A stretch of DNA of 23,843 nt, from positions 1 to 23,843 of the forward strand of contig JBBILW010000007.1 in NCBI GenBank assembly GCA_037444725.1. The letters are read 5' to 3'. Positions 7,072 to 13,007 of the stretch are shown piece after piece; position 1 is the stretch's first letter, and every line of letters begins with the position of its first letter. The stretch comes from CAIKKG01 sp037444725 (GTDB lineage Bacteria; Patescibacteriota; Minisyncoccia; UBA6257; GWB1-50-10). The translations under genes and the position numbers were made by a program. The notes below the pieces were generated by a model. The model was not told the origin of the DNA. It did not search any database and saw nothing but the letters and a program-made list of their open reading frames with translations.

Positions 7072-7671
7072 ATGCGAAGAATTAAAGAAAAAAGAGAGCG
7101 TTCCCTCGGTGCAAAGCTTTTCCTCAAAGCGGATCGTTGTAATTCACCGAAGTGTGTTACCGTACGCCGCCCGCAGCGCCCTGGCCAGCACGGTGCAAAG
7201 CGCCAGAAGACTGTGTCCGATTTCGGACGCCAGCTTCAGGAGAAGCAGAAAATTAAGATCTTTTTCGGCTTGAACGACCACCAGATGCAGAAGTTGTTTA
7301 ACGGACCGAAGGAGCAGGTAGCAATGAAGCTCCGCGAGCGTCTCGATTTCGTGACGTATCTTCTTGGGTTTGCGAAGTCTCCCCGTATTGCGCGCCAGAT
7401 GGTGTCGCACGGCCACATCCGCGTAGACGGAAGGAAGGTGACTATCCCGTCATTCCGCGTTGCAGTTGGTGAAAAAATCGAAGTTCGTCCCGAGTCCCGC
7501 GATTCGAAGCTTTTTGAAGGCATTCAAGAGCGCTTGAAAACGGTCGAAGTGCCGAAGTGGCTTAAACTTGATGCAGAAAAACTCGAGGGTGAGTGCGTTG
7601 CGCATTCGAACCTCGAAGAAGAGCGTTTTCCGTTCGACATCAATTTGGTCGGTCAATTTTACTCGCGCTAA
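7072..7671 (+). CDS. rpsD: Ribosomal protein uS4
   Basis: 199 residues. The PGQHGAKRQKTVSDFGRQL box and the S4 RNA-binding domain (RLDFVTYLLGFAKSPRIARQ, MVSHGHIRVDGRKV) are unmistakable. S4 nucleates 30S body assembly and, in many bacteria, represses its own operon. The N-terminus (MRRIKEKRERSLGAKLFLKA) lacks the first C-x2-C of zinc-binding S4 but keeps the second pair, C23 and C28, within DRCNSPKC, so it is an intermediate form. This is one of the few genes here with a Shine-Dalgarno-like AAGGAG, about 11 bases before ATG 7072 at the rpsK 3' end. Confidence 0.96.
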   Translation: MRRIKEKRERSLGAKLFLKADRCNSPKCVTVRRPQRPGQHGAKRQKTVSDFGRQLQEKQKIKIFFGLNDHQMQKLFNGPKEQVAMKLRERLDFVTYLLGFAKSPRIARQMVSHGHIRVDGRKVTIPSFRVAVGEKIEVRPESRDSKLFEGIQERLKTVEVPKWLKLDAEKLEGECVAHSNLEEERFPFDINLVGQFYSR

Positions 7672-7673
7672 TA

Positions 7674-7689
7674 TACAATTATTATATAT
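7674..7689 (+). promoter_or_regulatory. A+T-rich leader with -10-like box before rpoA
   Basis: The 18-base rpsD-rpoA gap is almost pure A/T and includes TACAAT (7674-7679), ten bases before ATG 7690. This matches the spacing of the other promoter boxes in the window, so an internal, leaderless start for rpoA is possible. No -35 is seen at a proper distance. It may instead be just an unstructured ribosome entry site. Confidence 0.3.
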
Positions 7690-8433
7690 ATGAAATACGC
7701 GCATCTTAGTGAGTCGGTAGTGGGAAAGAAGATTTCGGAGAAGGACAATATCGGAGTGTTCCACGTTGAGGGCTTGTACACCGGTTACGGTGTGACGCTC
7801 GGCAACTCGCTCCGCCGCGTGCTCCTTTCTTCGCTTCCGGGAGGTGCCATCACCCAGATTAAGGTGAAGGGCGTCGACCATGAATTTTCGGCGTTGCCGG
7901 GAATGGTGGAAGACATTGTAGAGTTCATTTTGAATCTTAAGAAAGTTCGTTTCCATTTCCTCGCGGATGAGCCGCAGGTGCTCTCGCTCCACGTAAAAGG
8001 GGAGAAGGAGGTAACCGCGGGAGACATCAACTCGACGGCATTCGTGAAGGTCATTAACACTGATTTGCGCCTCGCGACGCTTTCGAAGAAGACTGCGGAT
8101 CTCGATATGGAAATCACGGTTGAGAAGGGTCTTGGCTACGTGCCTTCTGAGGCGCGCAAGCTTGAGAGGCTTCCTGTGGGTACGGTGGTGCTCGATGCGG
8201 TATTCTCACCGGTTGTGCGCGTAGCGACGTCCGTAGAGAACATGCGTGTCGGCGACAGGACGGACTATAACCGCCTGATTGTTGAGGTGGAGACCGACGG
8301 CTCGATTTCACCGTCAGAAGCATTCCATAAGTCAGTGAATATTTTGAAAGATCACTTCGAAAAATTGGCAGCAATTGAAGTTACGAAAACTGAAATAGGC
8401 GAAACGAAAGAGAAGAAAGCAAAGAAGAAATAA
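7690..8433 (+). CDS. rpoA: RNA polymerase alpha subunit, N-terminal domain only
   Basis: 247 residues against about 329 in E. coli. The N-terminal domain that dimerises and binds beta/beta' is complete: YGVTLGNSLRRVLLSSLPGG near residue 40, and LGYVPSEARKLERLPVGTVV near 150. The sequence ends soon after SEAFHKSVNILKDHFEKLAA with a lysine/glutamate-rich tail. The C-terminal helix-hairpin-helix domain, which contacts UP elements and activators, is absent; rplQ begins six bases after the stop, so the missing part is not simply frameshifted next door. Assembly of core polymerase should be normal, while alpha-CTD-dependent activation should not exist unless supplied in trans. Confidence 0.95.
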   Translation: MKYAHLSESVVGKKISEKDNIGVFHVEGLYTGYGVTLGNSLRRVLLSSLPGGAITQIKVKGVDHEFSALPGMVEDIVEFILNLKKVRFHFLADEPQVLSLHVKGEKEVTAGDINSTAFVKVINTDLRLATLSKKTADLDMEITVEKGLGYVPSEARKLERLPVGTVVLDAVFSPVVRVATSVENMRVGDRTDYNRLIVEVETDGSISPSEAFHKSVNILKDHFEKLAAIEVTKTEIGETKEKKAKKK

Positions 8434-8439
8434 CACACT

Positions 8440-8790
8440 ATGCGGCACGCAAAGAAAGGACGAAAATTTGGACGCGAACGCGGTCAGCGCAAAGCCTTCA
8501 TGAAAGGTTTGGCGCAGAATCTCGTTACGCACGAAAAGATAACCACGACTGAAGCGCGTGCAAAGGAGCTCCGCGGATTCGTAGAGCGCCTGGTGACGCA
8601 CGGTAAGAAGCAGAACATTACCGGTCTCCGCACGCTCATGCGCTATCTTCCGAAGGCGACCGCGTACAAGTTGTACCATGATATTGCGCCGCGTTATGCG
8701 GACAGGAAGGGAGGTTATACGCGTGTAATCAAGATTGCGAAGCCTCGCGTACACGATGCGTCGAAAATGGCAAGAATTGAATTTGTATAA
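8440..8790 (+). CDS. rplQ: Ribosomal protein bL17
   Basis: 116 residues, close to the family's usual 120-130. MRHAKKGRKFGRERGQRKAF, the HEKITTTEARAKELRGFVER helix and the GGYTRVIKIAKPRVHDASKM ending are typical. L17 lies near the exit of the 50S peptide tunnel. It follows rpoA by six bases in the classical alpha-operon order and has no Shine-Dalgarno. Confidence 0.96.
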   Translation: MRHAKKGRKFGRERGQRKAFMKGLAQNLVTHEKITTTEARAKELRGFVERLVTHGKKQNITGLRTLMRYLPKATAYKLYHDIAPRYADRKGGYTRVIKIAKPRVHDASKMARIEFV

Positions 8791-8794
8791 CACT

Positions 8795-9136
8795 ATGGAA
8801 TACATAATTGACGCAAAAAATAAGAGACTTGGCCGCGTAGCATCGGAAATCGCCACCATCCTTCAGGGAAAGAAGAGTCCGAAATATGAGCCGAGATTCG
8901 AAGGAACCGACACAGTGATCGTAAACAACGTGAAAGATATCGAGCTTACGGGCAAGAAGGCGGATCAAAAAGTTTACTACAAGCACACCGGTCCGCTCGG
9001 ACACTTGAAAGAGAATAAGTTCGAGAACGTGTTCGCAAAAAATCCGGGTTTCGTCTTGAGGCATGCAGTCCGCCTCATGCTTCCGAAAAACCGATTGCAG
9101 GCGAAACGGATGAGGAGATTGAAGATCAGCGACTAA
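8795..9136 (+). CDS. rplM: Ribosomal protein uL13 (short form)
   Basis: 113 residues against 142 in E. coli. The N-terminus is short: it begins directly at MEYIIDAKNKRLGRVASEIA. The C-terminus stops after MLPKNRLQAKRMRRLKIS, so the usual 'HNHAAQQP' tail is missing. The KVYYKHTGPLGHLKE loop is conserved. L13 is an early 50S assembly protein. ATG 8795 is chosen because it follows the rplQ stop by four bases and begins at the conserved core; an upstream in-frame ATG at 8735 would overlap rplQ by 56 bases. Confidence 0.95.
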   Translation: MEYIIDAKNKRLGRVASEIATILQGKKSPKYEPRFEGTDTVIVNNVKDIELTGKKADQKVYYKHTGPLGHLKENKFENVFAKNPGFVLRHAVRLMLPKNRLQAKRMRRLKISD

Positions 9137-9141
9137 GTTCC

Positions 9142-9573
9142 ATGGCAACGAAAACTACCAAGACAACTAAATCAACGAAAGCAGGACGTTACTTCGAGGC
9201 GGTAGGCCGCAGGAAGACCGCGGTGGCGCGGGTGCGTTTGCACACCGGCGGAAAAGGAGGTCATGTCGAAGTGAACGATAAGGATTTTGCAAAATATTTC
9301 CCCGTGGAAAAGCATCAGCGCGTGGTGACGGCTCCTTTTGAGACGCTCTCAATCACGGATTATGATGTAACCGCGAAGACGTTCGGCGGAGGCGTAGGAG
9401 GACAGGCGGAAGCAATCCGTCTCGGCATTTCCCGTGCGCTCGTGCTCGTCAATCCGATTTGGCGCGGTCGCCTGAAGACGCTCGGATTTTTGAAGCGCGA
9501 TCCTCGTATGGTGGAACGCAAGAAGCCGGGTATGCGCAAGTCGCGCCGCCCGCAGCAATGGAGAAAGCGTTAA
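9142..9573 (+). CDS. rpsI: Ribosomal protein uS9
   Basis: 143 residues. A Thr/Lys-rich N-terminal extension (ATKTTKTTKSTKAG) precedes the core YFEAVGRRKTAVARVRL, GGGVGGQAEAIRLGISRAL and the C-terminal tail RKKPGMRKSRRPQQWRKR, whose last Arg reaches the P-site tRNA anticodon. Usual ending is QFSKR; here it is QQWRKR. It is paired with rplM, five bases upstream, as in most bacteria, and ends the ribosomal operon at a strong terminator. Its last 23 bases occur again 163 bases downstream. Confidence 0.97.
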   Translation: MATKTTKTTKSTKAGRYFEAVGRRKTAVARVRLHTGGKGGHVEVNDKDFAKYFPVEKHQRVVTAPFETLSITDYDVTAKTFGGGVGGQAEAIRLGISRALVLVNPIWRGRLKTLGFLKRDPRMVERKKPGMRKSRRPQQWRKR

Positions 9574-9615
9574 GCTTTCAAAAACCCCACGAGAGTGGGG
9601 TTTTTCATTTGCTGC
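9551..9615 (+). repeat. 65-bp direct repeat, copy 1 (rpsI tail plus terminator)
   Basis: Identical to 9714-9778 except at one base (A9558 versus T9721). It covers the last 23 bases of rpsI including the stop, then the terminator and flanking CATTTGCTGC. The repeat ends sharply on both sides. Confidence 0.95.
9580..9607 (+). terminator. rpsI operon terminator, copy 1
   Basis: Perfect 11-bp stem AAAAACCCCAC / GTGGGGTTTTT (9580-9590 with 9595-9605) with a GAGA loop. The A-run and T-run make it able to work in both directions. It lies seven bases after the rpsI stop. Confidence 0.93.
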
Positions 9616-9713
9616 GAGGGAGGGGCGATGGGGAGGGACGGGAATTGAGTCCCTCCCCAAGGCGGAGCTCACGAACCGAGGGGTTCGTGGGAGTTCCGCG
9701 AATGGCGGAACGA
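9616..9713. repeat. 98-bp cluster of nested palindromes between the duplicated terminators
   Basis: Three structures lie in a row. Stem one is perfect, 10 bp: 9630-9639 with 9649-9658 (GGGGAGGGAC / GTCCCTCCCC). Stem two has 16 paired positions with one wobble and a two-base bulge: 9662-9677 with 9682-9699, loop GAGG. Stem three is perfect, 7 bp: 9693-9699 with 9705-9711 (GTTCCGC / GCGGAAC); it shares its 5' arm with stem two, so the two are mutually exclusive. The block is G-rich on the plus strand and has no convincing ORF. It looks like a REP-like or miniature palindromic element, but no other copy is in the window. Confidence 0.7.
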
Positions 9714-9778
9714 CGCAGCATTGGAGAAAGCGTTAAGCTTTCAAAAACCCCACGAGAGTGGGGTTTTTCATTTGCTGC
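9714..9778 (+). repeat. 65-bp direct repeat, copy 2 (rpsI tail relic plus terminator)
   Basis: 64 of 65 bases match 9551-9615. The first part is a dead copy of the rpsI C-terminal codons (QHWRKR-stop in place of QQWRKR-stop) with no gene attached, so this copy is the derived one. Confidence 0.95.
9743..9770 (-). terminator. Bidirectional terminator, copy 2, for the convergent minus-strand gene
   Basis: Same 11-bp stem and GAGA loop as copy 1 (9743-9753 with 9758-9768). On the minus strand it lies about 30 bases after the stop of the PEGA protein gene and ends in a T-run (the complement of AAAAA at 9743-9747). It can stop transcription from both sides. Confidence 0.8.
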
Positions 9779-9799
9779 CGAGTAAAAGTTCGATGTCGG

Positions 9800-11146
9800 T
9801 TAGGGTTCTATTGAGCTCCAGGTGAGCGTTTTGTCCGCATGGAGAAGATAAAGATAATCAGTGAGAGAGAACGTGGTTACGCCTCTCGCAAGGAGCGCCA
9901 CGTTGCGAGGTGTGCGTGCGTCGAACTCTTCGGCGAGCAGACGGTCTCCGGATTGCATGAGGAAGTAGTTCGGGGCAAACGGAATCCATGTGAACGTTTT
10001 CGGGTCCTCGTGTGCCGACAAATAGAGCACGTCGATATCATTCGCTCGGTGAAGAGTATTGCCCTCGTATTCTGTAAGATAGAGCACACGCATGGTCCCG
10101 TTAGCGCTTATATATATTGCGCGCGCCCCATCGGGTGAAAAGGCGTAATAAGCGATGTCCGAGGTGAGTTTTTTGAGCGTCTGCGCCGCGCGATCGAAGA
10201 GGTAGAGTTCATGTGCGTCATCTTCGATAAGAAGGCGGTTTCCGGATGCATCCGATGTCATTTTCGAAGCGAAGCCAAGATGCGCGGCGTACGTATTTAT
10301 GGAGTGCACGACGAGATTCGCGGCGGTAAGCACTCCTTTATTGTCCACGACAAGCAGCTCGCTATTATTCGTCGCGGATGCACGCACGCCGCTTACTTTG
10401 GCGAGCAGTTCAATTTCATTCCTTTTCATATCAAGAGCGTAGAACGCGGTGTCGCTCCCGATGATAAGTTTTGTTTTAGTGAAGGGGTGGGCGAGCACAG
10501 TGCGCAGGGGCTGAGGGGCCATATGCAGCACTGAGCGCTGGAGTGACGCAAAAAGCTCTGTAATACTCACAGAAATCTCGGGATTATCGAGATCGATAAA
10601 GTAATATTTTCCTTGAGCTTGAGTCACAATGTAAGAAGATTTTGCATCAGAAATAATTACTTTATTTCCCTTCAATGCGGTTCCTTGAAAACTCAACGCC
10701 GACGATGTTCCGTTCGTCACGAGACCGTTTTTCACCGGGACAAACATGGAAATGCCGGTTGAACTCGCGCTCACGGGCAAGTGATCGGGCCAGAGGATGA
10801 CGTCATATGCAAAAGAAACTTTTCCTGATGCGACATCAAGCTCTTTGTGCCACGGGGAATAATCTTTCAAGGAAAGCGAAACGTCGTACGTGTCGGGTGC
10901 GAGTCCGGGAACATAAATATCGTGATTCAGATATCCGGCCGATGCGGGGTAGGGCTCGCCATCAATGGCAAGCGTCGCGGCACGCGGCAGGAAACGGACA
11001 TACACAGAACCCGCTTTCGCAAGACGCATATGTTTAAGGTCGATAACGAGACCGAGCATCTTGATGACAACGTACGGCGCGATAACAAGAAAGAGCGCAA
11101 CGAAAGCGAGTTGCACGAAAAGTTTGGTGCGTTTCTGGAGAATCAT
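9800..11146 (-). CDS. Membrane-anchored PEGA-domain / beta-propeller-like protein
   Basis: 448 residues. An N-terminal TM helix (about 10-31) acts as an anchor or uncleaved signal. A PEGA-like domain follows (about 45-105: VRFLPRAATLAIDGEPYPAS, then VPGLAPDTYDVSLSLKDYSP with the characteristic 'G..Y.V.....Y' pattern). The remainder shows repeated beta-strand units (FYALDMKRNEIELLAKVSGV; LYLFDRAAQTLKKLTSDIAY; YAFSPDGARAIYIS), like TolB/WD-type propeller blades. It is probably outside the membrane with a structural or binding role. GTG at 11149 directly precedes ATG 11146; the ATG is preferred. It is transcribed away from mreB1 and converges on rpsI. Confidence 0.7.
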   Translation of the reverse strand: MILQKRTKLFVQLAFVALFLVIAPYVVIKMLGLVIDLKHMRLAKAGSVYVRFLPRAATLAIDGEPYPASAGYLNHDIYVPGLAPDTYDVSLSLKDYSPWHKELDVASGKVSFAYDVILWPDHLPVSASSTGISMFVPVKNGLVTNGTSSALSFQGTALKGNKVIISDAKSSYIVTQAQGKYYFIDLDNPEISVSITELFASLQRSVLHMAPQPLRTVLAHPFTKTKLIIGSDTAFYALDMKRNEIELLAKVSGVRASATNNSELLVVDNKGVLTAANLVVHSINTYAAHLGFASKMTSDASGNRLLIEDDAHELYLFDRAAQTLKKLTSDIAYYAFSPDGARAIYISANGTMRVLYLTEYEGNTLHRANDIDVLYLSAHEDPKTFTWIPFAPNYFLMQSGDRLLAEEFDARTPRNVALLARGVTTFSLTDYLYLLHADKTLTWSSIEP

Positions 11147-11154
11147 CACTCTTA

Positions 11155-11183
11155 GATATACCCGATTTTGCCCGTTTCGTGAA
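11155..11183 (-). promoter_or_regulatory. Promoter of the PEGA protein gene (minus strand)
   Basis: On the minus strand: TTCACG (11183-11178), 17-bp spacer, TATATC (11160-11155). The -10 ends eight bases before the ATG at 11146, giving a very short leader. Box matches are moderate (4 of 6 each). Confidence 0.45.
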
Positions 11184-11187
11184 GAAG

Positions 11188-11217
11188 TTGCTTTTCGCGT
11201 AGGGGGTGTAGTAAAGT
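11188..11217 (+). promoter_or_regulatory. Promoter of mreB1-holB
   Basis: TTGCTT (11188-11193), 18-bp spacer, TAAAGT (11212-11217). Transcription would start near 11224, about four bases before ATG 11228. The boxes are moderate matches. It is back to back with the minus-strand promoter inside an 81-bp divergent gap. Confidence 0.4.
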
Positions 11218-11227
11218 GAAGTCACAC

Positions 11228-12232
11228 ATGTTTACTCGGAAAATCGGCATAGACCTTGGCACCACAAATACACTCGTTTTTTTGCCCGAAAAGGGAATCG
11301 TAATCAATGAACCGACGGTGGTTGCGTTGCGCAAGCCGGACAACACCGTGCTGGCAGTCGGACTCGACGCGAAAGAAATGGTGGGGCGCACTCCTGATGA
11401 TATCGTGACGTACCGACCTCTCAAGGACGGCGTTATCGCGGAATATTATATTACGCAGGCGATGTTGAAATATTTCATTTCAAAAAGCATCGGCGCGTTC
11501 AACGTGGTCCGTCCCGAAGTCGTCATTTCCGTTCCTGCAGGTATCACCTCGACCGAACATCGCGCGGTTATGAACGCCGCGAAAGAAGCGGGCGCGAAAG
11601 AAGTGTATCTCGTGAAGGAGCCGCTCCTTGCGTCGCTTGGCGCAGGCATCCCGATTCATTCGGCTGAAGGCAATATGATTGTGAATATCGGCGGCGGAAC
11701 GACGGAAGTCGCGGTTATTTCTCTCGGTGGTATCGTCACATGGGCGAGCTTGCGCGTCGCAGGAAATCGTTTCGACAACGCTATCAGCGAATACATAAAA
11801 AAGAAGTATGGGCTCGCGATAGGCGAGAACACCGCAGAAAACATCAAAATCACCATTGGTACCGCGATGCAGAATCGCAACAAAATGGAAATGAAAATAC
11901 GCGGCCGCGACCTCCATACCGGTCTTCCGAAGGACCTCGTTATCAACTCAAACGAGGTAGCGGAGGCTTTAAACGGCCATCTTGTGGACATCATGAACTC
12001 GGTGCAGTCCGTATTTAACGTGACTCCGCCTGAGCTTGCGGCAGATATCATGGAAAAAGGCATTATTCTCTCGGGCGGCAGCTCCCAATTGCGCGATCTC
12101 GAGGAGTTCTTCAAACGGTCATTGGGCGTTTCGGCCTATGTGGCGGAAGAGTCAATTCTCTGCGTAGCAAAGGGAACGGCGACCATTTTGAGCCATCTCG
12201 ACGTATATAAACGCACTCTTTTGAGGCGATAA
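11228..12232 (+). CDS. mreB: MreB paralog 1, rod-shape actin homolog with Asp-to-Asn change in phosphate-2 motif
   Basis: 334 residues from ATG 11228 (a GTG at 11216 is an alternative). Actin-fold motifs are clear: phosphate 1 KIGIDLGTTNTLVFLPEKGI, EPTVVAL, VPAGITSTEHRAVMNAAKEA, KEPLLASLGAGIP with E131, and the adenosine region GIILSGGSSQLRDLEEFF. The phosphate-2 motif reads VNIGGGTTEVAV, with N153 (AAT at 11684-11686) where MreB has Asp. That Asp helps position the metal and water for ATP hydrolysis in actin-family ATPases. MreB polymers guide peptidoglycan synthesis for elongation. The partner paralog at 15929 keeps the Asp. The next gene starts one base after the TAA. Confidence 0.93.
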   Translation: MFTRKIGIDLGTTNTLVFLPEKGIVINEPTVVALRKPDNTVLAVGLDAKEMVGRTPDDIVTYRPLKDGVIAEYYITQAMLKYFISKSIGAFNVVRPEVVISVPAGITSTEHRAVMNAAKEAGAKEVYLVKEPLLASLGAGIPIHSAEGNMIVNIGGGTTEVAVISLGGIVTWASLRVAGNRFDNAISEYIKKKYGLAIGENTAENIKITIGTAMQNRNKMEMKIRGRDLHTGLPKDLVINSNEVAEALNGHLVDIMNSVQSVFNVTPPELAADIMEKGIILSGGSSQLRDLEEFFKRSLGVSAYVAEESILCVAKGTATILSHLDVYKRTLLRR

Positions 12233-12233
12233 T

Positions 12234-12986
12234 ATGGTTATCGGCCACAATTGCTCGTGGCCGATAACCGAAAAATTGGTTCGCGCTGATGCGCTCGGAC
12301 ACGCATATCTCTTTTTTGGCGATGTGGAAATCGGAAAAGCGTCGTTCGCGCTCCGTCTCGCGCGTCTCATAGAAAAGGGAGCGGGCGAGGACTCTGCGGA
12401 ACCGCTTTCGGACACCGCCGTATTTGCGCCAAACGAAAAAGGAACAATCGGCATCGATGAAGTGAGGGCGCTGAAGCGTTTTCTCTGGCAGACACCGTTT
12501 CATTCGAGCAAACGCGTTGCAATCGTGGACGGCGCGCATGCGTTGACGCCTGAGGCACAGGGGGCGATGTTGAAAATTGTTGAGGAGCCTCCCGTGCACG
12601 GCTTGCTCATCGTAATCGCGCATGATCCTCAGGTGCTCTCTGCGCCTTTGCTCTCGCGATGCGAAAAAATATATTTTTCGCGCATGTCGAAGAAGGCGCT
12701 CGCGAAATTTCTCGTAAAAGAAAAGGCACTTACGGAAAAAAGAGCGGAAGAAATCGCCACAAAAAGTTATGGGCGCGTAGGGCGTGCGTTGAAACTACTT
12801 GGCGGTGCGGAAGAACCGTCGGATGATATCGGTAAGAGTATCGAGGCGCGCATCGTTGCGTTGCGGGAGCGGGGATTGCGTGAGAACAGCGCAAAATTGG
12901 CATGGCTTCTCGAGCGGGAGTCGCTCGTTGCGCAATATAACGTGAATGCGCCCCTCCAGAAGAAGACGGTTGAATATAAGGTGTAG
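12234..12986 (+). CDS. holB: DNA polymerase III delta' subunit-like clamp-loader protein (short)
   Basis: 250 residues, shorter than E. coli delta' (334). The N-terminal part shows IGHNCSWPITEKL, GHAYLFFGDVEIGKASFALR with a P-loop-like GDVEIGKA whose last Ser/Thr is Ala, then VAIVDGAHALTPEAQGAMLK and IVEEPP, and the sensor 1 SRC motif (S141-R142-C143 in LLSRCEKIYF). The four-cysteine zinc module normally found after the P-loop is missing, as is most of the C-terminal collar domain. Delta' is the non-hydrolysing subunit that supplies the SRC arginine finger to the clamp loader. A bare DnaX/AAA relative is less likely because of length. It starts one base after mreB1 and inside a perfect inverted repeat. 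Confidence 0.85.
   Translation: MVIGHNCSWPITEKLVRADALGHAYLFFGDVEIGKASFALRLARLIEKGAGEDSAEPLSDTAVFAPNEKGTIGIDEVRALKRFLWQTPFHSSKRVAIVDGAHALTPEAQGAMLKIVEEPPVHGLLIVIAHDPQVLSAPLLSRCEKIYFSRMSKKALAKFLVKEKALTEKRAEEIATKSYGRVGRALKLLGGAEEPSDDIGKSIEARIVALRERGLRENSAKLAWLLERESLVAQYNVNAPLQKKTVEYKV
12236..12269 (+). repeat. Perfect 13-bp inverted repeat at the holB start codon
   Basis: GGTTATCGGCCAC (12236-12248) and GTGGCCGATAACC (12257-12269) are exact reverse complements with an eight-base loop. The first G is the last base of the holB ATG (12234-12236). In RNA this stable stem would begin at the start codon itself. There is no T-run, so it is not a terminator. Confidence 0.93.
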
Positions 12987-12998
12987 CCCCCATATAAT
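12970..12998 (+). promoter_or_regulatory. Promoter of the frr-rseP-proS-mre-mrdA unit
   Basis: TTGAAT (12970-12975), exact 17-bp spacer, TATAAT (12993-12998). The -35 lies inside the 3' end of holB. Transcription would start near 13005, three or so bases before ATG 13008, so the mRNA should be almost leaderless. No Shine-Dalgarno is present. Confidence 0.72.
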
Positions 12999-13007
12999 GA
13001 GTGAACA

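Noticed and set aside
7450..7992. 180-codon minus-strand frame across rpsD and rpoA
   Set aside because: It is antisense to two certain genes, and its composition is what the complement of their codons would give.
9616..9713. CRISPR repeat or tRNA gene in the palindromic block
   Set aside because: There is no regular repeat-spacer series, no tRNA cloverleaf and no CCA end. The structure is a set of overlapping hairpins.
9459..9785. Plus-strand frame running from rpsI through the duplicated terminators
   Set aside because: It is out of frame with rpsI and reads through two terminators and the palindromic block; the product is low in sense.
11216..11227. GTG 11216 as the mreB1 start
   Set aside because: It overlaps the proposed -10 box (TAAAGT 11212-11217), and ATG 11228 begins right before the conserved IGIDLGTT motif as in other MreB proteins.
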